The position numbers were made by a program, and so were the translations under genes. This document shows, piece after piece, positions 22,801-31,971 of a stretch of 64,000 nucleotides of DNA. The DNA comes from Jeotgalibaca porci (GTDB lineage Bacteria; Bacillota; Bacilli; Lactobacillales; Aerococcaceae), in assembly GCF_011299095.1 (NCBI RefSeq), contig NZ_CP049889.1:1-64000 (forward strand). The letters run 5' to 3'. The notes below the pieces were generated by a model, which saw only the letters and a list, made by a program, of their open reading frames with translations, made no database searches and had not been told where the DNA came from. The first letter of the stretch is position 1. Each line of letters opens with the position of its first letter.

Positions 22801-25212
22801 ATGGCAGATTTTAATATTACGGCACTGATTGGTGCTGATGTGAAAAACTTCAAGGACGGAATGAGCGAAGCAAAAGGCGCCTTTGCTGATTTCAAAAAAG
22901 AAGCAAGTAATACAATGGCAGTAGTTGGCGATGCTTTGGCAAAAGGCGGTAAAGCAATGACAACGGGCATCACGTTACCAGTTGTAGGGGGTGTGGCGGC
23001 TGCGGTTAAGTCATTTGCGGACTTGGAGCAAATTCTCGGCGGTATTGAGAAGTTATTTGGCGATTCGGCGGATGCGGTTATCAAGAATTCTGAGAAAGCA
23101 TATAGGCGCGCCGGTGTATCCGGTGTGGACTATATGGAGCAAGTAACCAGTTTCTCGGCAACGCTATTGGCAGGTTTGGAAGGCGATACAGTAAAAGCCG
23201 CTGAATACGCAGACAAAGCGATTGTGGACATGGCTGACAATGCGAATACGTTCGGCACAAACATTGGCGACATACAAAACGCGTATCAAGGATTTGCAAA
23301 AGATAACTATTCAATGCTGGACAACTTGAAACTTGGGTTTGGTGGTACAGCCGGAGAAATGGCACGACTCGTTAACGAATCAGGTATCATGGGTGAGTCA
23401 TTTGAGGCAACAGCAGAAAACGTAAAAGAAATACCGTTCGACCAATTGATTGAAGCAATCCACGTAACGCAAACAGAAATGGGCATCACAGGAACAACGG
23501 CAAAGGAAGCAGCGGAAACGGTCAGCGGGTCATTTGACACGATGGTTGCAGCTGGTAAGAACTTAGTAGCTGGATTGGGTAATGCAAACGCAGACGTATG
23601 GGTTCTTTACGATGAACTATTACAAACAGTAGTGACATTCGTTGACAATGTAAAAGGCGTGCTAAAAACAATGTGGGACAACCTACCGATTGAAGACTGG
23701 AAGAAGTGGCTAGGCGTTATCGCGGTTTCCATTGGTCCGGTTATGTGGGCTATCGGCACACTTATAACCACTATTTTAAAAATTAGCGGTGCAATAAAAT
23801 TTGTATTAGGCGGGCTATCAGCACTTAAAGGTGGTTTTATAGCTATGAAAGCCGGAACGACAGTTGCTAGTGGAGCAATGGCAAGCCTTGGCGCAACACT
23901 AGGAGCGATAACAGCGCCGATGTGGGTTGTAATAGGTGTGGTGGCCGCTTTGGTTGGCGCGTTCATCTATTTATGGAAAACGAACGAAGAATTCAGAAAC
24001 AAAGTTATCGAAATATGGAACACTATATCCGCTTTCTTGGTGGACATCTTCGAAACAATCAAAACGTTCATCATGGACACGTGGAACAACTTATCCATAT
24101 GGTGGGCAGAGAATCAAGATGGCATTAAAAACAAACTTTTAGAAGTATGGAATGCGATCGTTGAATTTATAATGCCAATTGTTCAGGCTATCGCTGATTT
24201 TCTTAAAGAAACATGGGACACAATTGCGACATGGTGGTCCGAAAATCAAGAGGGTATCTTGAACAATGTACGCGTCATATGGACTTCTATTCAATCTATT
24301 TTCAGTAGCGTTATTACGTTGATAACTGTAATTGTTAGGACGGGATTAGATTTCATTAGGTCGTTTTGGAACAAGTGGGGAGCAGACATTACGACAATCG
24401 TTAAAGGTGCATGGGAAGTAGTCAAATCTATTTTCAACACTACATTGCAAAATATTCTTGCGGTTGTTGTGAGTGTGATTACACAAGTTAGGAACGTTTT
24501 CCAATTTGCTATGGCTTTTGTACGAGGTATTGTTTACACCGTTTTGGCGCTAATGCGTGGGGATTGGGACGGCGCTATGAATGCAATTAAAATGATAGTG
24601 AATAGTTTCAAAACGTACGTAGGTCAAACCTTTGAAAATCTTATGAACTTGGCTAAAAACCTTGTTAAAAACGGTATTGCAGGCATTAAGAACCTATTCA
24701 ATACGCTGAGGGATATCAATTTATGGGATGCTGGTAAAGCAATCATTGACGGATTTTTGAGAGGTTTGAAATCTGCATACGAAGGCGTTAAGAACTTCAT
24801 TGGTGGCATTGGTAGTTGGATAAAGAACAACAAAGGACCGATTTCTTACGACAAGCGCCTATTAATAGGTGCAGGTAATGCAATCATGGACGGGTTAAAT
24901 AAAGGTTTGCAGAACCAATTCAAAACTGTTCAAAATACTGTAAGCGGGATGGCGGGAGCGATACAAAGTTCGTTCGGAAGTCCAACACTTGATGTGAATG
25001 GGTCGGTGGCGAGAAGTAATGCGCAAGTGAATAGTGCTATCCACCACTCGGTCAATATGAGCGATGGGCGCATGGAGAACTTGCTACAACAGCTACTCAT
25101 GAGAGAACAAGGAATTTATTTAGACGGGGACACGTTAGTTGGGGGAACATACAGCCGTTATGACCGCGTAGGCGGGAATCAAACGCAGTTAACAGAAAGG
25201 TGGGGTAGATGA
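22801..25212 (+). CDS. Tape measure protein
   Basis: The ~803-residue protein has helical ends, hydrophobic membrane-like segments around residues 300-400, Trp-rich repeats (ETWDTIATWWSENQEG and ENQDGIKNK variants, ~420-490) and a conserved GPISYDKRLLIGAGNAIMDG near 680. Its length sets tail length, at roughly 0.15 nm per residue about 120 nm. ATG at 22801 is 6 nt from GGAGG; ATG at 22798 overlaps the gpT stop and is also possible. Confidence 0.92.
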   Translation: MADFNITALIGADVKNFKDGMSEAKGAFADFKKEASNTMAVVGDALAKGGKAMTTGITLPVVGGVAAAVKSFADLEQILGGIEKLFGDSADAVIKNSEKAYRRAGVSGVDYMEQVTSFSATLLAGLEGDTVKAAEYADKAIVDMADNANTFGTNIGDIQNAYQGFAKDNYSMLDNLKLGFGGTAGEMARLVNESGIMGESFEATAENVKEIPFDQLIEAIHVTQTEMGITGTTAKEAAETVSGSFDTMVAAGKNLVAGLGNANADVWVLYDELLQTVVTFVDNVKGVLKTMWDNLPIEDWKKWLGVIAVSIGPVMWAIGTLITTILKISGAIKFVLGGLSALKGGFIAMKAGTTVASGAMASLGATLGAITAPMWVVIGVVAALVGAFIYLWKTNEEFRNKVIEIWNTISAFLVDIFETIKTFIMDTWNNLSIWWAENQDGIKNKLLEVWNAIVEFIMPIVQAIADFLKETWDTIATWWSENQEGILNNVRVIWTSIQSIFSSVITLITVIVRTGLDFIRSFWNKWGADITTIVKGAWEVVKSIFNTTLQNILAVVVSVITQVRNVFQFAMAFVRGIVYTVLALMRGDWDGAMNAIKMIVNSFKTYVGQTFENLMNLAKNLVKNGIAGIKNLFNTLRDINLWDAGKAIIDGFLRGLKSAYEGVKNFIGGIGSWIKNNKGPISYDKRLLIGAGNAIMDGLNKGLQNQFKTVQNTVSGMAGAIQSSFGSPTLDVNGSVARSNAQVNSAIHHSVNMSDGRMENLLQQLLMREQGIYLDGDTLVGGTYSRYDRVGGNQTQLTERWGR

Positions 25213-25949
25213 TGGACATAACAAACGGAGTAGATATGAGTATTGAAGTTAAAGAAGGTATCACGTTTAATAATTTCGATACGCGTGAGAATGATATGTA
25301 TCTAATCGACCGTTCAGCACCTACTCCAGCTGAAAAAGAGATAATCGAAAATGTGCCGTTCGCTCACGGCGTTTATGATTTTTCAAACATTTTGGGTGAA
25401 CGTATTTTTAGTAATCGAACAATTAGTTACACATTCCACATACACGAACACGATTACGACCGCAGAAAGCACGAACAAACAGTATTGGAAAACAAATTAT
25501 TAGGCACACATATCACGAGGTTGGAAGATTCCTATGATGAAAATTACTATTACTTGGGTAAATGCGTTTCAGTCAATACAACGGACGATCACGTGTATAA
25601 CAGATTAATTGTGGTAATCGACTTTGACTGTTATCCATTCAAAATAAGCAAGTTGCCAGAAGGTCACGACATTTGGGACGAGTTTAATTTTGAGTTAGAC
25701 ATAGCACAAATACCCGTTTTTGAAGTAAGTGGTAGTCGAGAGGTTACGTTATACAACGCAGGTGCTTCATCGGTTGTACCCACCATTAAAACAAGTAGTG
25801 AATTTACAATCGAGATTGATACGATAAGTGTTACCGTATCAGCCGGCGCACATAAGAGTGAGTTGATTCGTTTACGCAAAGGCGAGAATAGGATCATGCT
25901 CACAGGTAACGGTACGATTGAGTTCGACTTCTATAAGGAGTTGATTTAA
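25209..25949 (+). CDS. Distal tail protein (Dit)
   Basis: The 246-residue protein matches the siphophage Dit family: an N-terminal belt domain (GITFNNFDTRENDMYLIDRS, then FSNILGERIFSNRTISY) and a C-terminal galectin-like domain. It forms the ring between tail tube and baseplate. The start ATG overlaps the tape measure stop. Confidence 0.88.
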   Translation: MMDITNGVDMSIEVKEGITFNNFDTRENDMYLIDRSAPTPAEKEIIENVPFAHGVYDFSNILGERIFSNRTISYTFHIHEHDYDRRKHEQTVLENKLLGTHITRLEDSYDENYYYLGKCVSVNTTDDHVYNRLIVVIDFDCYPFKISKLPEGHDIWDEFNFELDIAQIPVFEVSGSREVTLYNAGASSVVPTIKTSSEFTIEIDTISVTVSAGAHKSELIRLRKGENRIMLTGNGTIEFDFYKELI

Positions 25950-27482
25950 TTGTATCTGATTAAAATATACGATGACGCGAACGACGCGGAAGGCACAATC
26001 ATCCACACTCCTTATGCGAATGGCGATAAGCTAACAAGCGGAAACATCAAGCTAGTCGGTGACGGGGTTGATAGCTTTGAATTTAGTATCAATCCCAGCA
26101 ACCCGGCTTGGAATAACATACGTCCATTGATTACATTGCTGACCATTACAGATGTAAGAAGTGGCAAGTTACTTTTCGATGGAAGGATATTAAAGCCAAC
26201 CCAAACAATGACAGCAAACGGTCAATTCAATATTAAATACACAGCCGAGAGTAAATTGGCTTACTTACATGATTCCACGCAACGACACGGCGAATACAAT
26301 AACATGACTGTACGAGATTTCTTAATCGAGATTATCGCACAGCACAATCGACAAGTTGAACCACATAAACGTTTTGAAGTGGGCGAGGTAACAGTAACCA
26401 CGAACACGGATAACATCTATCGTTTCCTAGGATATGAAAAGACATGGAACGCTATCCAAGACAAGCTAATTAGTAGGCTAGGTGGACACATACGGTTAAG
26501 AGAAGGGAAATACATTGACTACCTCGAAAGTGTCGGAGAGCTAAGAAATACGCCGATTAGGCTGCGTGTGAACTTAAAGGATATGCAGAAGGAAATCGAC
26601 CCGACCGAGATTATCACGAGGTTAGTTCCTTTGGGCGCAAGGTTAGAAACAGAAGAAGGTAGTAGCGGGGTAAGTGAACCAAGATTGACGATTGAATCTG
26701 TCAACAATGGTAAAGACTACATTGACGATCAGTTGTTAATTAACGAGTTCGGCATTATCGAGGGCAACATGACTTGGGATGATGTGAACACTCCGTCCAC
26801 GCTTTTATTAAGAGGCAACCAATTCTTTCAAGCGCAAAGGGCTGCGAGAGTTAGTTATGACATTTCAGCTCCGAATATGAATTTGATTGACGCAAGCTTT
26901 GAAGAGTTTGAAGTGGATGACTACTATCCAATAGACAATCCAGTATTTGCGATTAACGAACCAATACAAGTAATTGGAAAAGATATTGACATTAACAATC
27001 CACAAATGAGCAAGTTACAGATTGGCGACAAGTATCGAACGTTATCCGAGTATCAAGCGCAAGCAAACAAGCAGATGATGACGGTTGAGCGCTTAGAAGA
27101 ACGTGTGGAGAGGCTAGGTACTCAAAACGCACGATTGAACCAGCAACTAACAACCGCTAGAGATGAATTAGATACGATACAACAGAGTTTACTTGACGTG
27201 AATCTAGATGACTTGCCACAAGAATTACAAACGATTAGCCAACAGATTTTAGCGTTGCAGACGACTTTAGACAACTTAGACATACCAGAATATGGCTTAG
27301 CCACTCAGACTGAAGATGGTTTAATGAGTGCGGTTGACAAAACAAAGCTAGACAACATAACGCAAGATGACTTTATCGCTCAGTCCGAAAGAGACAAATT
27401 GAGTTTAATATCAGTAGTTGAGCCAATTGATTTAGATGAATTGCTTGCACGAATTGAAGTATTAGAAGGCGGTGCAGAGTGA
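25950..27482 (+). CDS. Tail-associated (Tal-like) baseplate protein
   Basis: The first ~370 residues are the gp27/Tal fold found after Dit (MYLIKIYDDANDAEGTIIHT, then DSTQRHGEYNNMTVRDFL). The rest, from about 375 to 440, is a coiled coil (VERLEERVERLGTQNARLNQ). No lytic domain is attached, unlike many Tal proteins, so cell-wall digestion must be done elsewhere. TTG start at 25950 after AGGAG. Confidence 0.82.
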   Translation: MYLIKIYDDANDAEGTIIHTPYANGDKLTSGNIKLVGDGVDSFEFSINPSNPAWNNIRPLITLLTITDVRSGKLLFDGRILKPTQTMTANGQFNIKYTAESKLAYLHDSTQRHGEYNNMTVRDFLIEIIAQHNRQVEPHKRFEVGEVTVTTNTDNIYRFLGYEKTWNAIQDKLISRLGGHIRLREGKYIDYLESVGELRNTPIRLRVNLKDMQKEIDPTEIITRLVPLGARLETEEGSSGVSEPRLTIESVNNGKDYIDDQLLINEFGIIEGNMTWDDVNTPSTLLLRGNQFFQAQRAARVSYDISAPNMNLIDASFEEFEVDDYYPIDNPVFAINEPIQVIGKDIDINNPQMSKLQIGDKYRTLSEYQAQANKQMMTVERLEERVERLGTQNARLNQQLTTARDELDTIQQSLLDVNLDDLPQELQTISQQILALQTTLDNLDIPEYGLATQTEDGLMSAVDKTKLDNITQDDFIAQSERDKLSLISVVEPIDLDELLARIEVLEGGAE

Positions 27483-27730
27483 GAGATACAGAACGATTAA
27501 TCGAAGTAGATAAAGTGGTCAAAGAGGACGTTTTATTGAACAGAGAAGAAATCACATCTTATACAGTCGATAAACGCAACCAGCGAATTACAATCGAATT
27601 ACAGCTATCAGGCGATGATACTCGGTATGTTGAAACCGAAGTGCATCGCTTTTTTAGTGGTGAATTTGTAAACGAACCAACAGAGGTCGATTTATGGAAG
27701 TTGATAGATGAAAAAAGGAGTGATACTTAG
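27479..27730 (+). CDS. Hypothetical baseplate-associated protein, 83 aa
   Basis: GTGA-coupled to the Tal gene. The small protein RDTERLIEVDKVVKEDVLLN... has alternating beta strands (RITIELQLSGDD). It could be an accessory baseplate or chaperone for the receptor-binding protein; unknown. Confidence 0.55.
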   Translation: MRDTERLIEVDKVVKEDVLLNREEITSYTVDKRNQRITIELQLSGDDTRYVETEVHRFFSGEFVNEPTEVDLWKLIDEKRSDT

Positions 27731-29671
27731 ATGAGTATTCAAGAACATTTGAATAAGATACGAAACGCGGTATATGGACATGAAGTTCGAGAGTCCATTG
27801 CCAAGGGAATTGAAACGGCTTATGACGATGCAAGCGAAAACGGCAATGCAAATATGGAAGTTACGTTTGCACGAGGAACACATCCGAATTTAAGAAGCAG
27901 GCTAGAAGAAGTAGACAATAAGCAACAGCAAAATACCGCACAGTTGCAACAAATAGAGATTGAGAAAGCATCTATAACTTATGTAGATGCTATTCTTATG
28001 GATATTTCTAAAGGTGGTCCAAAGGCTTTATTTAACTCACTAGCGACATTAACAGCGACATACCCAAATGGTGCGGACGGGACTTTTCTAGTGATGGATA
28101 GTTCTTTCCCTGATGGCGCTCATTCTTATATGTGGGACTCGTTAAATTTAGTTTGGAAAGATTTAGGACTTTATCAAGCGACAGGAATTGCAGATAAATC
28201 TGTCACAAGTAGCAAACTAGCAAATAAAGCAGTCATTGTTGGGAGTCACGTCAAGGATAGTTTTAAGAGTACAAACTTACATAATTTTGAAACGGACATG
28301 CAAGGCTATTCAATCGACATGGAGATAGGAAACATCATTCACGTTGGAGGGGAAATAGTCTTAACTGATGAGATAAATTTATCAGATGTGTCAACATTTT
28401 CAAGCATCGGTTTTCATAACTTTGTTTTTTTTGATAGCGACGGAGAATTACTATCAAACATTTATTTAGAACCGGTTGACCGTATTATTCCTAAAACACA
28501 CTCAAAGCCACTTGGTGCTAATACCATGCGTATGGCTTATTTCCCATATGTTGATGCAACCCCTCATATCAATTCGGGGGATACTTTGTTACCATATGAA
28601 CCATTTTATCATGGTATCAAATACATGAAGAATAACGCGGACATAAATATAGTACCGTCAACAAATTTATTTAATAAAAAAACAGAGTTAAAAGATACAG
28701 GGATTGAACTGACAGACCCAGCATCAATCGGCAATGAAATCGTATTCGTTGGCAGAAACGTTAGTCAACACATTCCAACCATTCCAGAAGAAACGATTAC
28801 GGTAAAAAATGCAGTAAATACGGTTGAGTTTGACAGGCATGGTAAATTTGTCTTATTTAATTATCATAATGCAAGTGAACGCCGAGTAGGTGTACCGATA
28901 AAATTATCAAAACGCACATTTAGTGTACGAATTATCTATAATAATATTTACGCAAGCGTAGAATTACAAGTCAATCGGGGTGGTACGTTATTACCTTGGC
29001 AACCCTATGAACCGATTGATAAAACAGGACAGAGCGGTATTGCATCTAGTCCTTTATATAAAGGCACATTACTTAACTTTGGTGACAGCATCGCACAAGC
29101 GCATAATTTGACAGGCTATCACGGTTATATCGCTAAAAAATACAGAATGACCGTCCATAATTATGCTTTGGGAGGTGCAACAATTGCACCAGTGCCAACC
29201 GACCCAAGCAACCATATTGTACAAGCGCAAATAGAACTGGCGATTACAGAAGGTAGAAAACCTACACATATCCTTTTCAACGGAAATACAAACGACTGGA
29301 AAGCATACGGTGTTATCACGGAAGGATATACCGATGAGTTAGACTTGACCACCTATGCCGGTTCGTTTGAAAACTGTGTTAGACTGATGAAAACGAATTT
29401 CCCGGAAGCGAAAATCGTGTATGTGTCGGCAAATAAAATGCGTACGCGGGGCGTAGCTGAAAAGGCGGAATATACGCGCATTTCCTACGAAATATGCGAC
29501 AAGTACAGTATCGACTATGTTGATATTTTTAATAAATCGCAATTTAATACCTATTACGACCACTTCGTTGGGAAGTATACCATTTCGCTAACGGACGCGA
29601 CACATCCGAATGATTTGGCGTATGAAAAATACTATGTGCCACATATCGAAAGCAAGTTAAACAGCATTTGA
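27731..29671 (+). CDS. Receptor-binding/baseplate protein with C-terminal SGNH esterase domain
   Basis: The N-terminus (IREAV-like KIRNAVYGHEVRESIAKGIE and RGTHPNLRSRLEEVD) is shared by baseplate upper proteins and tail fibres. Beta-rich carbohydrate-binding modules follow. From about residue 440 to 646 there is an SGNH/GDSL hydrolase with GDS (451-453, nucleophile S453), GNTND (518-522) and DATH (D622, H625). These catalytic residues look intact. The enzyme probably removes acyl groups from cell-wall polymers during adsorption. Substrate is inferred. Confidence 0.85.
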   Translation: MSIQEHLNKIRNAVYGHEVRESIAKGIETAYDDASENGNANMEVTFARGTHPNLRSRLEEVDNKQQQNTAQLQQIEIEKASITYVDAILMDISKGGPKALFNSLATLTATYPNGADGTFLVMDSSFPDGAHSYMWDSLNLVWKDLGLYQATGIADKSVTSSKLANKAVIVGSHVKDSFKSTNLHNFETDMQGYSIDMEIGNIIHVGGEIVLTDEINLSDVSTFSSIGFHNFVFFDSDGELLSNIYLEPVDRIIPKTHSKPLGANTMRMAYFPYVDATPHINSGDTLLPYEPFYHGIKYMKNNADINIVPSTNLFNKKTELKDTGIELTDPASIGNEIVFVGRNVSQHIPTIPEETITVKNAVNTVEFDRHGKFVLFNYHNASERRVGVPIKLSKRTFSVRIIYNNIYASVELQVNRGGTLLPWQPYEPIDKTGQSGIASSPLYKGTLLNFGDSIAQAHNLTGYHGYIAKKYRMTVHNYALGGATIAPVPTDPSNHIVQAQIELAITEGRKPTHILFNGNTNDWKAYGVITEGYTDELDLTTYAGSFENCVRLMKTNFPEAKIVYVSANKMRTRGVAEKAEYTRISYEICDKYSIDYVDIFNKSQFNTYYDHFVGKYTISLTDATHPNDLAYEKYYVPHIESKLNSI

Positions 29672-29678
29672 ACCAAAC
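29662..29678 (+). repeat. Direct repeat, left copy, at the 3' end of the receptor-binding gene
   Basis: CAGCATTTGAACCAAAC contains the stop codon of the receptor-binding protein and matches 30923-30939 at 16 of 17 positions. The two copies bound a segment holding a 77-aa ORF and an acyltransferase gene. Confidence 0.7.
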
Positions 29679-29901
29679 AATGACGCAAGAAGCAATTATT
29701 GAAGCGTCCTTGGATCCATGGGCTTTAGACGGGAAAACATTGTATCGTGCAGCGCCTTTGTGGACAGATACTGGTGTGATGGTAATTTATGGGTCTTTAA
29801 GTCAAGGTGGAGATAACACATTGAAAGCACAAAGTGGTAAAGATTTTAATTCACTCAAGCCAATTACTGCAAAGGCTTTAGATTATTATAACGCTTGGTA
29901 A
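29668..29901 (+). CDS. Hypothetical phage ORF or fragment, 77 aa
   Basis: The frame starts with TTG at 29668 overlapping the upstream TGA, but no clear ribosome binding site exists; ATG at 29680 is an alternative. The product (TQEAIIEASLDPWALDGKTL...) is not recognised and could be the remnant of a larger tail gene. Confidence 0.4.
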   Translation: MNQTMTQEAIIEASLDPWALDGKTLYRAAPLWTDTGVMVIYGSLSQGGDNTLKAQSGKDFNSLKPITAKALDYYNAW

Positions 29902-29908
29902 ATAGACG

Positions 29909-29937
29909 TTTAATATATTTATATAGAATGCTATAAT
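29909..29937 (+). promoter_or_regulatory. Probable promoter of the acyltransferase gene
   Basis: TTTAAT (29909-29914) and a perfect TATAAT (29932-29937) are separated by 17 bp, in a very A+T-rich stretch just before the acyltransferase. It would allow expression from the silent prophage. Confidence 0.55.
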
Positions 29938-29957
29938 TCTAAGGGTGGAGGTGTAAT

Positions 29958-30932
29958 ATGGGGAAAATAAAAAGAAATTCCAATATCGAACTTTTTAGAA
30001 TTATAGCAATGTTTTTTATAACGCAAGCACATTTTTTGTTTAACGCAACTGAAGCTGCACCTTTCATCACACAGAACTTTTCAAATGTTCTGAGTTTGGG
30101 TGGAGCTTTTGGTGTTAATGCATTCATCTTGATAACATGTTATTTCATGGTGGAAAAACCATTCATGATCAAGCGAATAACTGGAGTGATAAAACCGGTG
30201 TTGTTTTATTCGATGTTATTAGCATTGCCATGGCTTTTCATCACACGTGACCTGGATAAAGTGATTGGATGGTTTGTAAGACTGCCCGGGCAATACTGGT
30301 TTGTGACAGCTTATATCATTTTAATCGTCTTAATACCAATAATGGATTGGTTCTTGAAAAGAATGACCAAAAGACAAGTTTTGGTAGTAAAATGGTTAAC
30401 CTTTTTTGCTACAACCTTGTTACCAGGATTAATAGGTATTGACTTAGGTCCGCTAAGAATGTCAGTATTTATCTATCTTTATATTTTTTCTTACTACTTA
30501 AAAAAATATGATGTGAAGCATTACAATATAAAAGTACTCGTGTGGGTTATAATAATCAGTATTGTTGTCTACTTGGCAGTTTATTCCTATTCAGTTGCTA
30601 ATATGCTGGATGTTTCAATTTTTACTTTTGTGCCGCAGAAGCATCTTCAAAATAATATTTTTCAAGTATTTATTGTTTGTAACTTGTTTAAAATCGTAAT
30701 AAAAACAAAATCATTTTATAACGAAAATATAAATCTAATTTCTAAAAGTGTTTTTGCAGCATATCTAATCCAACAGCATGGCAGCGTGGTAGCTTTGAGA
30801 CAGAGTATATTAATGAATATTTATATCGATAATTTTTTGCTCAGCGTTATTACTCATGCTATCACAGCCTTAATATTACTGATGATATTCATTGCAGTAG
30901 ATCAATTGATTAAAAAATTCATCAACATTTGA
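29958..30932 (+). CDS. Membrane acyltransferase family 3 protein (probable lysogenic-conversion gene)
   Basis: The 324-residue protein begins with the family-3 signature NSNIELFRIIAMFFITQAHF, with the conserved His at about residue 23. It then has nine or ten hydrophobic membrane segments to the C-terminus. Such enzymes transfer acetyl or other acyl groups to surface glycans. It lies between tail and lysis genes with its own promoter, a good GGAGG ribosome binding site and lower GC than its neighbours, so it is a cargo (moron) gene. It most likely changes the host surface to block superinfection. Donor and acceptor are unknown. Confidence 0.85.
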   Translation: MGKIKRNSNIELFRIIAMFFITQAHFLFNATEAAPFITQNFSNVLSLGGAFGVNAFILITCYFMVEKPFMIKRITGVIKPVLFYSMLLALPWLFITRDLDKVIGWFVRLPGQYWFVTAYIILIVLIPIMDWFLKRMTKRQVLVVKWLTFFATTLLPGLIGIDLGPLRMSVFIYLYIFSYYLKKYDVKHYNIKVLVWVIIISIVVYLAVYSYSVANMLDVSIFTFVPQKHLQNNIFQVFIVCNLFKIVIKTKSFYNENINLISKSVFAAYLIQQHGSVVALRQSILMNIYIDNFLLSVITHAITALILLMIFIAVDQLIKKFINI

Positions 30933-30939
30933 ACCAAAC
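30923..30939 (+). repeat. Direct repeat, right copy, at the 3' end of the acyltransferase gene
   Basis: CAACATTTGAACCAAAC contains the acyltransferase stop codon and differs from the copy at 29662-29678 at one position. Both genes thus end in the same Ile-stop context. Confidence 0.7.
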
Positions 30940-31063
30940 TGCGAAGTAGCGATTGATAAAGTTTTAAGAAACTGTGCGGTAAGTGAAAATTAAATAAAAA
31001 TATTTTCTGCCTCCAGCTATTTTTATATCTGTTAAGATATTAAGTGAAAAGGAGGTTTAAAAT

Positions 31064-31252
31064 ATGGTGAAAGATTATAGCCAGAATGAAACATGTAAAG
31101 AATGTGGTAAAGAGTTTACCTACAATCATCATGGTGATATTTACCCTGGTGGCAAGGAAAGAGAATACATCTATTGTCCTTACTGTCATGCAACAAATGG
31201 TTCAAAAATGACCAGCGGGTTTGTTAATAGCTATAAAATAGAAGAAGAGTAA
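31064..31252 (+). CDS. Small zinc-ribbon protein, 62 aa
   Basis: Two CxxC pairs (TCKECGKE, about 11-14, and YCPYCHAT, about 38-41) suggest one zinc ion bound by a rubredoxin-like knuckle fold. A GAAAAGGAGG ribosome binding site and a following terminator show a stand-alone unit. Similar small zinc proteins occur near phage lysis genes; function unknown. Confidence 0.65.
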   Translation: MVKDYSQNETCKECGKEFTYNHHGDIYPGGKEREYIYCPYCHATNGSKMTSGFVNSYKIEEE

Positions 31253-31264
31253 AGGTAAACGAAG

Positions 31265-31296
31265 AAGGATAGCCAATCGGCTGTCCTTTTTATTTT
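31265..31296 (+). terminator. Rho-independent terminator after the zinc-ribbon gene
   Basis: AAGGATAGCC (31265-31274) and GGCTGTCCTT (31279-31288) pair with one G-U, followed by TTTTATTTT. Confidence 0.8.
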
Positions 31297-31316
31297 GAAA
31301 AGGAGCGTGAGAAAAT

Positions 31317-31682
31317 GTGAAACTAAAATTATTAATCGCATTAAAGTTGGATAGTCTAGTCATAGCAATGACATCCATTTTGTTTGGTGCACAGCTTATT
31401 TTATACCCACACATACTACAGACGTACAAAATATATACACTGATTCGTGAGTTGTTTGACAATACCGCAATCGGTTTGGCGTTTATCATTTTGGGATTGC
31501 TTAAAATTATAGGGATAATTATCAACAATCGCGCGATCAAATATGTATCAATCAGAGGACTGCTGTTTCTATGGCTGGTCTTTTTTATTGCGTTTTTAAT
31601 ATCGCCACCACCTAACACAGTGTGGGTATACAGTTTGGCAATGGTTATGTTAGCAACAGGTTCGGCATATAAGGAGGGATAG
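31317..31682 (+). CDS. Phage membrane protein, four predicted spans, 121 aa
   Basis: GTG at 31317 is preceded by AGGAGCG. Four hydrophobic segments (near residues 10-30, 45-68, 78-96 and 100-117) make it an integral membrane protein at the head of the lysis cassette. It may help holin function or be a conversion gene; the family is not recognised. Confidence 0.6.
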   Translation: MKLKLLIALKLDSLVIAMTSILFGAQLILYPHILQTYKIYTLIRELFDNTAIGLAFIILGLLKIIGIIINNRAIKYVSIRGLLFLWLVFFIAFLISPPPNTVWVYSLAMVMLATGSAYKEG

Positions 31683-31683
31683 G

Positions 31684-31971
31684 ATGGACTTAAACAACGG
31701 AAGTCAGCCGATTTGGGTGGTTGTTATTGGTTTATTCCTGACCTATTCCTTGCCTAAAATCGTTGAGTTAATTGTCAAAAGGTTTGGCGAACCAAAAATA
31801 AATATTGACACCGCAAATATACAAAATACGTTAATGCTCTACGACAAATTGTCGGAAAAACACCAAACATTGGAAAAGAAATATGAAGCATTAGAGGAAC
31901 GTTACGAAAGACTAAAAGATGAATTTGACGATTTGGAAAAAGAGAACGAACGTTTGAAAGGTGGAATATAA
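31684..31971 (+). CDS. Membrane-anchored coiled-coil protein of the lysis cassette, 95 aa
   Basis: One membrane span near residues 9-26 (PIWVVVIGLFLTYSLP) is followed by a coiled coil from about 50 to 92, with heptads LEKKYEALEERYERLKDEFD. It lies directly before the holin. The layout resembles small spanin-like or holin-partner proteins, but in a Gram-positive host its job is unknown. Confidence 0.6.
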   Translation: MDLNNGSQPIWVVVIGLFLTYSLPKIVELIVKRFGEPKINIDTANIQNTLMLYDKLSEKHQTLEKKYEALEERYERLKDEFDDLEKENERLKGGI

